A DNA stretch of 64,000 nucleotides from Ignavibacteriota bacterium (GCA_025358305.1 JANYJZ010000003.1:124001-188000); one strand, 5' to 3'. Shown: positions 38,537 through 49,184, counted from the stretch's first letter. Notes: generated by a model not told the origin, from the letters alone. Made by a program: numbers and translations.

Positions 38537-40842
38537 CACGTTTCGCAATTGTTGCGCTGTTCGTCTTCGCGCTTTTCCTTCCTCACGCCGTCTCCGCCCA
38601 GGCTGGGACGTTCACCGCGGACGGAAAGGACTTCCTCCTCAACGGCCACCCGTTCCAGATCATCTCCGGCGAGATGCATTACCTGCGCATCCCGCCCGAG
38701 TACTGGCGCGACCGGCTCCTGAAGGCGAAAGCGATGGGGCTCAACACCATCGCGACGTACGTCTTCTGGAACAGCCACGAGCCGGAACCAGGTACATTCA
38801 ATTTCACGGGCGGGGCGGACCTCGCCACGTTCTTGCGGACCGCGCAGGAGGTCGGACTCTATGTCGTGCTGCGCCCGGGGCCGTACGCCTGCGCCGAGTG
38901 GGAGTTCGGCGGATATCCCGCGTGGCTCCTGAAGTCCCCTCCGGTCACCGTACGCAGCATGGATGAGCGGTTCCTCGCGAGCGCAGAACGGTATTTCAAA
39001 CGGCTCGGCCAGGAGGTTGCCGGACTCCAGATCACCCACGGCGGTCCGATCCTCATGGTCCAGGTGGAGAACGAGTACGGTTCGTACGGTTCGGACAAGA
39101 CCTACATGGGACGGATCCGCGATATGATCAAGGGCGCGGGCTTCGACGTCCCGCTCTTCACCGCCGACGGACCGACGCAGATGGCGAGTGGCTCCCTCCC
39201 CGACGTCCTCCCGGCGGTCAACGGTGCGACCGGCCAGGAGGTCTTCGACACGATCCGGAAGTTCCGGCCCAACGGCCCCTTCTTCGTCGCGGAATGCTAC
39301 CCCGGGTGGCTCGATCACTGGGGCGAGGAGCACGCGAAGGTCGACGCCGCGGAGACGGCCGCGCAGCTCGACTGGATGCTCGCCCGCGGGATCTCGGTGA
39401 ACCTCTACATGTTCCACGGCGGCACGAACTTCGCGTTCATGAACGGCGCGAACTACGGCGGCCGGTTCCAGCCGCAGCCGACGAGCTACGATTACGACGC
39501 GCCCCTGGACGAAGCGGGCCGTCCCACGAAGAAATACTTCGTCCTCCGCGACGTCATCGCGAAATACCTCCCGAAGGGGGAGGCTCGGCTGGCCGCACCG
39601 AAGACGGACGCGTCGATCGAGATACCGAGCGTCGAACTGACAGCGTATGCGGGACTCCTCGACAACCTTCCCCCGCCCGTCCGGTCGTCCGCACCCCTCT
39701 CGATGGAGGATCTCGGCCAATCGTACGGGTTCGTTCTCTACCGGACGACTATCGCCGCGCCGGGCACGAAACTGCTTTCGATCGACACCCTGCGCGACTT
39801 CGCTGTCGTCCTCCTCAACGGCAAACGGGTCGCCTCCCTCGACCGTCGGCACAAGCAACGCTCCGTGACGCTCGAGGTCGCGGCCGCGCCTGCGCGTCTC
39901 GACATCATCGTCGAGAACGGCGGGAGGATCAACTACGGCAAGGAGATCCTCGACAACCGAAAGGGGATCACGGGCCAGGTGACGTGGGGGGACGAGACGC
40001 TCACCGGCTGGGAGATGTTCCCGCTGCCGCTCTCTACGCTCCCTGCCGGCAACGCAGGGGGCCCGAAGGAGGGCGGACCCGCATTCTACCGAGGAACGTT
40101 CCGGCTCGATCGGACCGGCGACACCTACCTTGACCTGCGCGGGTGGGAAAAAGGGGCGGTCTGGGTCAACGGGCACCCCCTCGGCCGCTACTGGTACATC
40201 GGGCCGCAGCAGACGCTCTACCTACCGGGCGCCTGGCTCCGGAGCGGAGTGAACGAGATCGCGCTCCTCGAACTCGAGTCGCATACGTCGCACATGGTCG
40301 CGGGCCTCCGCGAACCGGTCCTCAACATGCTTCTCCCCGACAAGCTCCAGCCGCCGATGCCGAAACGGACGGCCCGCGCTGTGAAGCTTCTTAGCGTTGA
40401 CCTCGTGCGCGAAGGGACGTTCGTCCCGGGCGACGAACCGCAGGACAGGACGGTTCTGGCCGTGAAGGGCCGCTACGTCTGCCTCCGGTCGATGTCCTCT
40501 CTCGGGAACGATCCGTTCGCTTCGATCGCGGAATTCTACCTCCTCGATCCGTCGGGGGCGGTCCTCCAGCGCGCAACATGGAAGATCTTCGCCGTCGATA
40601 GCGAGGAGCTCGTGGCCGAGGACGGTCACGCCGAGAACGCGTTCGACGGCGACACGGAGACCATCTGGCACACGCAGTGGGGGAGCGCCAAGCCGACGCA
40701 TCCGCACGCCATCGTCATCGACCTCGGTGAGGAAGTGACGGTCGGCGGGTTCCGGTACCAGTCCCGGATCGGCAACTCTCCGGGAAAGATCAAGGATTTT
40801 CAATTCTACGTCAGGCAGCAGCCCTTCGAGCCTGCTGAATAA
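38533..40842 (+). CDS. GH35 beta-galactosidase with C-terminal discoidin-like domain
   Basis: NGHPFQIISGEMHYLRIPPEYWRDRLLKAKAMGLNTIATYVFWNSHEP; GGPILMVQVENEYGSYGSD; NLYMFHGGTNFAFMNGANYG. Confidence 0.96.
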   Translation: MTRFAIVALFVFALFLPHAVSAQAGTFTADGKDFLLNGHPFQIISGEMHYLRIPPEYWRDRLLKAKAMGLNTIATYVFWNSHEPEPGTFNFTGGADLATFLRTAQEVGLYVVLRPGPYACAEWEFGGYPAWLLKSPPVTVRSMDERFLASAERYFKRLGQEVAGLQITHGGPILMVQVENEYGSYGSDKTYMGRIRDMIKGAGFDVPLFTADGPTQMASGSLPDVLPAVNGATGQEVFDTIRKFRPNGPFFVAECYPGWLDHWGEEHAKVDAAETAAQLDWMLARGISVNLYMFHGGTNFAFMNGANYGGRFQPQPTSYDYDAPLDEAGRPTKKYFVLRDVIAKYLPKGEARLAAPKTDASIEIPSVELTAYAGLLDNLPPPVRSSAPLSMEDLGQSYGFVLYRTTIAAPGTKLLSIDTLRDFAVVLLNGKRVASLDRRHKQRSVTLEVAAAPARLDIIVENGGRINYGKEILDNRKGITGQVTWGDETLTGWEMFPLPLSTLPAGNAGGPKEGGPAFYRGTFRLDRTGDTYLDLRGWEKGAVWVNGHPLGRYWYIGPQQTLYLPGAWLRSGVNEIALLELESHTSHMVAGLREPVLNMLLPDKLQPPMPKRTARAVKLLSVDLVREGTFVPGDEPQDRTVLAVKGRYVCLRSMSSLGNDPFASIAEFYLLDPSGAVLQRATWKIFAVDSEELVAEDGHAENAFDGDTETIWHTQWGSAKPTHPHAIVIDLGEEVTVGGFRYQSRIGNSPGKIKDFQFYVRQQPFEPAE

Positions 40843-40862
40843 TGTCCTACAAAAGGAGACCC

Positions 40863-41816
40863 ATGATGAAAAAGATACTGCTCGCACTTGTTGCACTCAC
40901 GATGTTCGCTTCCGGCTGCGCGAAGAAGCAGGAGCATACAAAGCTCGTCTTCGCGTTCGTGCCGAAGCTCCTCGACAACCCGGTCTTCCAGGTCGCCTGG
41001 CAGGGCGCTCAGGCCGCGGCCGCCGAGCTCGGGAACGGCATGATCGAGGTCCAGCGGTTCGCCCCCGTGAAGTCGGACGCGGTCGAGCAGGCACAGATCA
41101 TCGAGAGTCTTATTGAAAAGAAGGTCGACGGCATCGCCGTTTCGGTGAACGACGCCGACGCGCTCATCGGAGCGATCGACAAGGCTGTCGACGCGGGGAT
41201 CCCGGTCGTGACGTTCGATTCCGACGCGCCGAAGAGCAAGCGCTTCGCCTACTACGGCACGGCGAACGCTCCGAGCGGCCGGCTCATGGGGGAATACCTC
41301 GTCAAGTCGATGGGGCCCAAGGGAAAGATCGGCATCCTCATGGGGACCCCCGGCGCCCCGAACCTCGAAGAGCGCAAAGCCGGCATCCTCGAGTACCTCA
41401 AGGACTACCCGGGGATCACCGTCGCTGCGACGGAGTACTGCTACGACGACGTGAACAAGGGCGTGAGCGGCATGGAGGCCGTCATGCAGGCGCACCCCGA
41501 CCTTACCGGCTGGGTCCTCCCGGGCGCATGGGCGCTCTTCACGCCGCCGCCGGGGCCGTTCGCTTCGAAGAAGCCGGGCCAGCTCACCGTCGTTTCCATC
41601 GACGCGCTCCCGGAGGAGCTTGAATATGTCCGCCAGGGGTACGTCCAGGTCCTCTTTGGCCAAAAGCTCTTCGGTTGGGGGTACGAGAGCATCCGGATGC
41701 TGAAGGAGTACAAGGAAGGGAAGAAGGCATCGGGGATCATCGACTCGGGCACCGACATGATCACGAAGGAGAACGTCGAAGCCTACGCAGAAAAATGGAA
41801 GACGGGGAAGTTCTGA
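40863..41816 (+). CDS. Sugar-binding lipoprotein, periplasmic-binding/LacI-type fold
   Basis: Lipobox MFASGCAKK; KLVFAFVPKLLDNPVFQVAWQGAQAAAAEL; IESLIEKKVDGIAVSVNDADALIGAIDKAVDAGIPVVTFDSDAP. Confidence 0.9.
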   Translation: MMKKILLALVALTMFASGCAKKQEHTKLVFAFVPKLLDNPVFQVAWQGAQAAAAELGNGMIEVQRFAPVKSDAVEQAQIIESLIEKKVDGIAVSVNDADALIGAIDKAVDAGIPVVTFDSDAPKSKRFAYYGTANAPSGRLMGEYLVKSMGPKGKIGILMGTPGAPNLEERKAGILEYLKDYPGITVAATEYCYDDVNKGVSGMEAVMQAHPDLTGWVLPGAWALFTPPPGPFASKKPGQLTVVSIDALPEELEYVRQGYVQVLFGQKLFGWGYESIRMLKEYKEGKKASGIIDSGTDMITKENVEAYAEKWKTGKF

Positions 41817-44230
41817 TGCGGCCCCTCGGCAATATCGTTCGCTCGGCGCTCTTCGGGGCGCTCCTCTTACCGCTCTGCTCGTTCGTGGTCGCGCAGGTGA
41901 GCGAACCGATCGGGAACCTCCTTGACGCCCGAGCGACCGACGATGGCGTCACGCTCCGGACGGAGCGCGCGAACGTCGCCATCACGGCATATGCCGATGA
42001 CATCCTCCGGATCCGCGTCGCGCGCGGACCGTTCGGCCGCGACCATTCGTACGCCGTCGTTCTTGAGCCGCGCAGAGGGCTTCTGCGCTCAAGCGAAGAA
42101 GGCGGAGCGCTTGTCTACCGCACGAATGCGCTCACGATTACCGTCACCCGGACCCCCCTGCGCATTCACATCTATGACAGTGCGGGGAGACTCTTGAACG
42201 AGGACGACGCACATCTCGGGACGTACTGGCAGGGGACGGCGGCGACCTGCACAAAGAGACTTTTCGCCGACGAGCGGTTCATCGGGATGGGGGAGAAGGC
42301 CGGGTCGCTCGACCGCCGGGGCGGTTCGTTCGTCCACTGGAACACGGACCATTACGCCTACGGCGTGAACGACGATCCCCTCTACGCGTCGACGCCGTTC
42401 TATATCGGCATCCACGACAGTCTCACCTACGGCATCTTTCTCGACAACACGTCGAAGACGACGTTCGACTTCGCCGCCTCGTCCGACAACACGAACATGT
42501 CGTTCGGCGCGCCGCACGGCGAGCTCAACTACTATTTCTTCGGCGGTTCGACGGTCGCAAAGATCCTCGAGGAGTACACTTCCCTTACCGGGCGCATGAC
42601 GATGCCCCCCTTGTGGAGCCTCGGCTATCAGCAGTGTCGGTGGAGCTACTACCCCGAAAGCGAGGTCCTCGACCTCGCCCGGACGTTCCGCCAGAAGAAG
42701 ATCCCGGCAGACGTCATCTACCTCGACATCCATTACATGGACGCCTACAAGATCTTCACTTGGAACGCGGAACGGTTCCCGCGGCCGAAGTGGATGATCG
42801 ACTCGCTTAAGGCGATGGGGTTCCACCTCGCAACGATCGTCGACCCGGGGATCAAGGTCGATAGTTCGTATTTCGCGTCCCGCGAAGGCGTAACGAGGAA
42901 ACTGTTCGTTACGTACCCGGGCGGAGAAAACTACACCGGAAACGTCTGGCCGGGCCGCTGCAACTTCCCCGACTTCACGAACCCGGAGGCGCGCTCCTGG
43001 TGGGGTGCCTCGTTCGCGCGGCTCACCGAACCGGGCGTCGAAGGGTTTTGGAACGACATGAACGAACCCGCGACGTGGGGCCAGCACATCCCTGACGCGG
43101 TCGAACTCAACGGCGACGGCGAGACGACGACGATGAGCGACGCGCACAACGTCTACGGCCTCCTCATGGCCCGGAGCACGTTCGAGGGCACACGCGCGCT
43201 CCTCGGCGGGAAGCGGCCGTTCGTCCTGACGCGCGCTGCCTACTCCGGCATCCAACGCTACTCGGCGATCTGGACGGGGGACAACGTCCCCTCTGACGAC
43301 CACATGATGCTCGCGGTGCGTCTCGTCAACAGCATGGGCCTCGCCGGGATGGCGTTCGCCGGCCCCGACATCGGGGGCTTCTCTGGCGACGCGACGCCCG
43401 ATCTCTTCTCGCGGTGGCTCTCCATCGGGACCTACACGCCCTTTTTCCGCAACCACAAGCAATACGGGATGAAGCGCCAGGAGCCCTGGTCGATGGGCGA
43501 AGAGGTGGAAAAGACCGCGCGGCGCTCCATCGAACGCCGATACGAGCTCCTGCCGTACATCTATTCCGCGTTCGACCAGACCTCCCGGACCGGGATTCCG
43601 GTCGCGCGCTCCCTGGCCATCGAGTTCACGACGGACGAGCATGTCTACTGGGGCCAATACCAGCAGGAGTATCTCTTCGGCGACCACATCCTCGTCGCGT
43701 CCGTGCGGAGCACCGATCGCTATGCGGACGTCTATCTTCCGGCCGGCGCCTGGTACCGGATGAGCGACGACACGTACTACCCCGGCGGCCGCTCTGCGCT
43801 CGTCGATGCGCCGATCGAGAACCTTCCCGTGTTCGTCCGCGCCGGCGGCGTCGTGCCGATGCAGTCGGTGGTGCAGTCCACATCCGAGAGGCCGTCCGAC
43901 ACGCTGCAGCTCCATATTTATTACGGCAGTGCGGCGGTCACGTCGTCCTACTACGAGGACGACGGATCGTCGTACGCATTCCAGCACGGGGCGTACCACC
44001 GAAGGGCGATCCGGTTCGATCCCGCCCGGAAGGAAGTGACGCTTGCGGCCGCCGAAGGGTCGTTGGCCTCTCGGTTCGGCTACATCAACGCCGTCTTCCA
44101 CCACTTCCCGGGCAAGGCATCGTTCTCCGTCAACGGCACAAAGGCCGACGCGGCGGCTGATCCGTCGCGCCCCGGAGTGCGGAGCGTTCTCTTCCGCTCG
44201 TCAAACGACAACATTCAACTTCACTGGTAG
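41816..44230 (+). CDS. GH31 family alpha-glucosidase-like enzyme
   Basis: TMPPLWSLGYQQCRWSYYPESEVLDLARTFRQKKIPADVIYLDIHYMDAYKIFTW; GFWNDMNEPATWG. Confidence 0.95.
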   Translation: MRPLGNIVRSALFGALLLPLCSFVVAQVSEPIGNLLDARATDDGVTLRTERANVAITAYADDILRIRVARGPFGRDHSYAVVLEPRRGLLRSSEEGGALVYRTNALTITVTRTPLRIHIYDSAGRLLNEDDAHLGTYWQGTAATCTKRLFADERFIGMGEKAGSLDRRGGSFVHWNTDHYAYGVNDDPLYASTPFYIGIHDSLTYGIFLDNTSKTTFDFAASSDNTNMSFGAPHGELNYYFFGGSTVAKILEEYTSLTGRMTMPPLWSLGYQQCRWSYYPESEVLDLARTFRQKKIPADVIYLDIHYMDAYKIFTWNAERFPRPKWMIDSLKAMGFHLATIVDPGIKVDSSYFASREGVTRKLFVTYPGGENYTGNVWPGRCNFPDFTNPEARSWWGASFARLTEPGVEGFWNDMNEPATWGQHIPDAVELNGDGETTTMSDAHNVYGLLMARSTFEGTRALLGGKRPFVLTRAAYSGIQRYSAIWTGDNVPSDDHMMLAVRLVNSMGLAGMAFAGPDIGGFSGDATPDLFSRWLSIGTYTPFFRNHKQYGMKRQEPWSMGEEVEKTARRSIERRYELLPYIYSAFDQTSRTGIPVARSLAIEFTTDEHVYWGQYQQEYLFGDHILVASVRSTDRYADVYLPAGAWYRMSDDTYYPGGRSALVDAPIENLPVFVRAGGVVPMQSVVQSTSERPSDTLQLHIYYGSAAVTSSYYEDDGSSYAFQHGAYHRRAIRFDPARKEVTLAAAEGSLASRFGYINAVFHHFPGKASFSVNGTKADAAADPSRPGVRSVLFRSSNDNIQLHW

Positions 44231-44264
44231 CGAGCGTTCTCATTCAACAGGAGGGTCTCATTGT

Positions 44265-46025
44265 ATGCGCGTTCCACTGCTCATTCGCACGGCCGTTTGT
44301 CTCACGATCCTTTTTCTCTCCCTTGCTGCGTCGTCTCCGCAGCAGCAGGGATCCGTCGCCTCGGCTCCGTCCGACATCCGCTCCATGATCGAGCAGTTCA
44401 CGGCCGACCAGGGGAACTTCAGCCGGTATTTTCCGCTCGCCGGCTCGCCGGCCGCCATCGCGCGGATGCGGGCGCTCTACACCGGGTGGCTCGCGAGCTT
44501 GGACGGGGCCGACTTTGACAAGCTCGACCAGGAGGGGAAGACCGACTATCTCTTGTTCCGGAACTACCTGCGGCACGGCCTCCGCCAGCTCGAGCATCAG
44601 TCGGCCGCGTCGGCCGAGATGGCTCCGCTCCTGCCGTTCGTCCAACCGGTCACCGATCTCATCGAGGCCCGGCGGTTCTTGAAGCCCGTCAACCCTGAAT
44701 CCACCGCGGCCGTCCTGACGAAGCTGACGCTCGATGTGCGTTCGGCCCGAAGCGCCCTCGACGCGGACGTCAAGTCGAAAAAGCGGTCGTTCAAGAGCAC
44801 CGTCGCCAACAGGGCGTCCGTGACGGCGTCGAGCGTCCGGGAGGCCCTGAAGCGGTGGTTCGAATACTTCGAGGGCTACGATCCCAAGTTCAGCTGGTGG
44901 GTCAGCGAGCCGTACAAGGCGTTCGACAAGGAACTCGAGCGCTACGCCTCGTTCCTCCGGGAGACGGTGGGCGGCATCTCGGAGGCGGACCCCGACCGGA
45001 TCATCGGCGACCCGATCGGCGAGAAGGCGCTCATGGACGAGCTCGCCTATGAGATGATCCCGTACACGCCCGACGAACTCGTGGCGATCGCCAACAAGGA
45101 GTTCGCGTGGTGCGAGACGGAGATGAAGAAGGCGTCGCGGGAGCTCGGGTACGGCGACGACTGGAAGAAGGCTCTGGAACATGTGAAGACCCAGCACGTG
45201 GAGCCGGGGGAGCAGCCCGCGCTCGTCCGGAACCTCGCCCTCGAAGCGATCCGGTTCGTCGATTCCCTCGACCTCGTGACGGTCCCGCCCGTGGCCCGGG
45301 AGACCTGGCGCATGGAGATGCTCTCGCCGGAGCAGCAGCGCGTCAGCCCGTTCTTCCTCGGCGGAGAGGTCATACAGGTCGCCTTCCCGACGAACACGAT
45401 GGATCAAGACCAGAAAATGATGAGCCTCCGCGGCAACAACATCCATTTCTCCCGCGCGACGGTCTTCCACGAGCTCATCCCCGGTCACGAGCTCCAGGGG
45501 TTCATGAACGAGCGCTACCGCCCCTACCGAAGCCTCTTCTATACGCCCTTCTGGATCGAGGGGAACGCCCTCTACTGGGAGATGGTCTTCTGGGATCTGG
45601 GGTTCCCGAAGACTCCGGAGAACAAGATCGGCATGCTCTTCTGGCGGATGCACCGCTGCGCGCGGATCATCTTCTCGCTCGGCTTCCATCTGGAAAAGAT
45701 GACCCCGCAGCAGTGCGTCGACTTTCTCGTCGACCGGGTCGGCCACGAGCGCGCCAACGCGGCCGCCGAAGTGCGCCGGTCGGTCAGCGGCGGCTACGGC
45801 CCCCTCTACCAGTGCGCCTACATGCTCGGCGCCCTCCAGTTCCGGGCGCTCCGCGCGGAACTCGTCGAGACGGGGAAGATGACGAACCGCGAGTACCACG
45901 ACGCGATCCTCCACGAGAACACCATGCCCGTGGAGCTTGTTCGGGCGGTTCTCACGAAGCAGGCCCTCACGCGCGACTACACCACACAATGGAAATTCTA
46001 TGGCCAGCATCCGCTCAATAAGTGA
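44265..46025 (+). CDS. DUF885 family secreted protein (M32-like peptidase fold)
   Basis: FHELIPGHELQGFMNERYRPYRSLFYTPFWIEGNALYWEMVFWDLGF; signal peptide at N-term. Confidence 0.85.
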   Translation: MRVPLLIRTAVCLTILFLSLAASSPQQQGSVASAPSDIRSMIEQFTADQGNFSRYFPLAGSPAAIARMRALYTGWLASLDGADFDKLDQEGKTDYLLFRNYLRHGLRQLEHQSAASAEMAPLLPFVQPVTDLIEARRFLKPVNPESTAAVLTKLTLDVRSARSALDADVKSKKRSFKSTVANRASVTASSVREALKRWFEYFEGYDPKFSWWVSEPYKAFDKELERYASFLRETVGGISEADPDRIIGDPIGEKALMDELAYEMIPYTPDELVAIANKEFAWCETEMKKASRELGYGDDWKKALEHVKTQHVEPGEQPALVRNLALEAIRFVDSLDLVTVPPVARETWRMEMLSPEQQRVSPFFLGGEVIQVAFPTNTMDQDQKMMSLRGNNIHFSRATVFHELIPGHELQGFMNERYRPYRSLFYTPFWIEGNALYWEMVFWDLGFPKTPENKIGMLFWRMHRCARIIFSLGFHLEKMTPQQCVDFLVDRVGHERANAAAEVRRSVSGGYGPLYQCAYMLGALQFRALRAELVETGKMTNREYHDAILHENTMPVELVRAVLTKQALTRDYTTQWKFYGQHPLNK

Positions 46026-48099
46026 ACGCGTCCTCCGGATGCTCCTTCTCTGTGCGATCCTCCTCGTCCTTGCGGGACGTGAGAGTGCGCGCGGGCAATC
46101 CGCGCCGCAGGAATCGAAGGACGCCTATGCCCGACGCATGGCGTGGTGGAGCGACGCGCGCTTCGGCATGTTCATCCACTGGGGGCTCTACGCCGTCCCC
46201 GCCGGCGCGTGGAACGGCGACTCGAGCCACGGGGAGTGGATCCGCACGACCGCGCAGATCCCGGTCGGCGAGTACGAGAAGTTCGTCGCAAAGTTCAACC
46301 CCGTGAAGTTCGACGCGCGCGCGTGGGTACGGACGGCGAAGGACGCCGGGATGAAGTACATCGTCATCACATCCAAGCACCACGACGGCTTTTGCATGTT
46401 CGACGCGAAGGCGTCGGAGTTCGACGTGATGGCGACCCCGTTCGGACGCGACGTCCTGAAGGAACTCTCCGCCGCCTGCGCCGAGGAAGGGATGAAGCTC
46501 TGCTTCTACTACTCCATCATGGACTGGCACCACCCCGACTACCTCCCGCGCCGCGAGTGGGAGAAGGACCGGAGTCCCGCGGGGGCGGACTATTCGAGGT
46601 ATATCTCGTACATGAAGAGCGAACTGAAGGACCTCCTGACGAACTACGGCGAGATTGGCGTCCTCTGGTTCGACGGCGAATGGGAATCGACGTGGAACGA
46701 CAGTCTTGGCCGAGACCTCTACGCCTACGTCCGGTCCCTCCAGCCGAACATCATCGTAAACAACCGCGTCGGGGCGAGCCGATCCGGCCTCGAGGGCTTC
46801 AGCACCCGCGGGGACGCCCCGGGAGACTTCGGCACGCCGGAGCAGGAGATCCCCGCGAAGGGCCTTCCCGGGGTCCGCTGGGAATCGTGCATGACGATGA
46901 ACGACCACTGGGGGTTCAACGCGCACGACCAGAACTTCAAGTCGACGCGCGAGCTCTTGCGGAACCTGGCGGAGATCGCATCCAAGGGGGGCAATTTTCT
47001 TTTGAATGTCGGACCGACGGCCGAAGGGGTCTTCCCGCAATCGAGCGTGGAGCGGCTCAAAGAGATGGGCGCCTGGATGAAGACGAACGGGGAATCGATC
47101 TACGGCACGTCGGCGAGCCCGTTCTCACGCCTTGTCGGAGCATACTGCACGCAGAAGAGCGTCGGCACCGGGACGAGGCTGTACTTCCATATCCTCGACT
47201 GGCCGAAGGACGGCATCTGGCGGGTTCCGGGCCTCCTGAACAAGACGACCCGCGCCGTTCTCCTGTCCGATGCGTCGGCAGAGCCGTTGCCGGTCGCGTA
47301 CCAGGACGACGGACTCCAGGTCCTCCTCGGTTCTGAGCCCGTCGAGCCGTACCACAGCGTCCTCGCCCTCGATCTCAACGGGGCTCCCGAGGTGGTCGAA
47401 CCGCCGGTCATCGACGCCGACGTCCCGATCTTCGTCGGGGCGCGCGACATCACCGTTGCGCCAAGCGCGGCGGGAGTCGATATCCGCTACACGCTTGACG
47501 GCACCGTTCCGACGGCCACGTCTGCCCGTCTCGCCGGACCGATCGCCATCCGCGGGACGACGACCATTTTGGCGCGCTGCTTCCGCGGCATACGGCCGGT
47601 GAGCGCGGCCTCGTCGGCGACGTTCACAAAGGTCGTCCTCACGCCCTCCACGGCGTTCTCCGACATGGTCCCCGGCATCCGCTACCGATACTTCGAGGGG
47701 GAGTGGGACAGTCTCCCGCCGTTCGGTGCGATGATACCGCGGAAGGAGGGGGTCCTCCCGAACATCAGTTTTTCGCCGAGGAGCCAGGAGGACCATTTCG
47801 GCTTTGAGTATGCCGGCTGGGTGACGGTGCCGGAGAACGCGGTGTATTCCTTCTATACCGACTCGGACGACGGGAGCCGTCTTTATATCGACGGTTCCCT
47901 CGTGGTGGACAACGACGGGCTCCACGGCATGACTGAAGTGCGCGGCATCGCCGCGCTCGCCGGCGGAGCGCACGCGATCCGCGTCACCTTCTTCGAGAAG
48001 ACGGGCGGCGATGGCCTGACGGTCTCGTACAGCAGCGAGCACATGCCGAAGCAGCGCATACCCGACAGCGAGCTCACCATCGAAAGGAAGCGTCCATGA
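46000..48099 (+). CDS. GH29 alpha-L-fucosidase with CHB_HEX_C-like and PA14-like domains
   Basis: WWSDARFGMFIHWGLYAVPAGAWNG; KYIVITSKHHDGFCMFDAKASEFDV; IGVLWFDGEWESTW; PA14-like SFYTDSDDGSRLYIDGSLVVDNDGLHG. Confidence 0.94.
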   Translation: MASIRSISERVLRMLLLCAILLVLAGRESARGQSAPQESKDAYARRMAWWSDARFGMFIHWGLYAVPAGAWNGDSSHGEWIRTTAQIPVGEYEKFVAKFNPVKFDARAWVRTAKDAGMKYIVITSKHHDGFCMFDAKASEFDVMATPFGRDVLKELSAACAEEGMKLCFYYSIMDWHHPDYLPRREWEKDRSPAGADYSRYISYMKSELKDLLTNYGEIGVLWFDGEWESTWNDSLGRDLYAYVRSLQPNIIVNNRVGASRSGLEGFSTRGDAPGDFGTPEQEIPAKGLPGVRWESCMTMNDHWGFNAHDQNFKSTRELLRNLAEIASKGGNFLLNVGPTAEGVFPQSSVERLKEMGAWMKTNGESIYGTSASPFSRLVGAYCTQKSVGTGTRLYFHILDWPKDGIWRVPGLLNKTTRAVLLSDASAEPLPVAYQDDGLQVLLGSEPVEPYHSVLALDLNGAPEVVEPPVIDADVPIFVGARDITVAPSAAGVDIRYTLDGTVPTATSARLAGPIAIRGTTTILARCFRGIRPVSAASSATFTKVVLTPSTAFSDMVPGIRYRYFEGEWDSLPPFGAMIPRKEGVLPNISFSPRSQEDHFGFEYAGWVTVPENAVYSFYTDSDDGSRLYIDGSLVVDNDGLHGMTEVRGIAALAGGAHAIRVTFFEKTGGDGLTVSYSSEHMPKQRIPDSELTIERKRP

Positions 48100-49184
48100 G
48101 ATCCCTCCCGATGCTCGTCTGCGCCGCGCTCCTTGCGGCCGCGGGGACACTTCGGTCGCAGACCCCGGCCGAGAACCTCGTCCTGGTGACCATTGACGGG
48201 TTCCGGTGGCAGGAGGTGTTCGGCGGCATGGATTCTTCGCTCGCACGGAACCCCCGGTTCAATGAGAACGACAGCGCGGGCATCTTTTCGCGGTACTGGG
48301 CGGACGCTCCGCAGGCGCGGCGGGCGAAGCTCTTTCCGTTCCTCTGGTCCACGGGCGCCCGGGAAGGCCAGATCTGCGGCAATCGCATCTACGGGAGCTA
48401 CGTCAACAACGCGAATCCCTACCACTTTTCATATCCGGGGTACAGCGAAATCCTCTGCGGCTACGTCGATACCGCGGTCAATTCGAACGACTATCCCGAC
48501 AATCCGAACGAGAACCTCCTCGAGTTCCTGAATAAACAGCCGGGCCTGCAGAACAACGTCGCGGCCTTCTGCGCCTGGGACGCGTTCGACCGGATCATCA
48601 ACGAACGCCGAAGCGGCGTCAGCGTCGTCTCGGCGTTCGAGGAGTGCGGCGGGGGCAACCCGACCGCGGGCGAACGGCTCCTCAACTCGATGCTGAAGAA
48701 CTCGCTCGCCCCCTGGGGGACGGAGGAGTGTCTCGATCTCTTCACGCACTATGCGGCGGTCGAACATCTCACCACGCGGCATCCGCGAGTGTTGTATATT
48801 GCCTACGGCGAGACCGATGAGTGGGCGCACGCAGGAAAATATGAGACATATCTCAACGCGGCGCACCAGAACGATGTCTGGCTCGGGGAACTCTGGGACG
48901 CATTGCAGCACGACCCGGCGTACGCGAAGAAGACCGCGCTCTTTATCACGGTGGACCACGGCCGCGGCCGCGGCGAGCGGTGGACAAGCCACGGAGCGAA
49001 CGTTCCGGGCGCCGACGAGATCTGGTACGCCGTTCTCGGTCCCGGCATTCCCGCGAAAGGGGAGATCGCCGGCGGAAGCCAGGCCTTCCAGCGGCAATTC
49101 GCGCAGACGCTCGCGTCCCTTCTCGGACTGACCTTCCGGGCTGCGCATCCGGTCTCTTCGAAGATCGACCTGTTCGCACGGTGA
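48096..49184 (+). CDS. Alkaline-phosphatase-superfamily (type I phosphodiesterase-like) secreted protein
   Basis: NLVLVTIDGFRWQEVFGGMDSS; FITVDHGRGRGERWTSHGANVPGADEIW. Confidence 0.78.
   Translation: MRSLPMLVCAALLAAAGTLRSQTPAENLVLVTIDGFRWQEVFGGMDSSLARNPRFNENDSAGIFSRYWADAPQARRAKLFPFLWSTGAREGQICGNRIYGSYVNNANPYHFSYPGYSEILCGYVDTAVNSNDYPDNPNENLLEFLNKQPGLQNNVAAFCAWDAFDRIINERRSGVSVVSAFEECGGGNPTAGERLLNSMLKNSLAPWGTEECLDLFTHYAAVEHLTTRHPRVLYIAYGETDEWAHAGKYETYLNAAHQNDVWLGELWDALQHDPAYAKKTALFITVDHGRGRGERWTSHGANVPGADEIWYAVLGPGIPAKGEIAGGSQAFQRQFAQTLASLLGLTFRAAHPVSSKIDLFAR

Noticed and set aside
36329-38548. 739-aa minus-strand ORF opposite the NagB::PIG-L gene
   Set aside because: Antisense artefact of high GC; no recognisable motifs.
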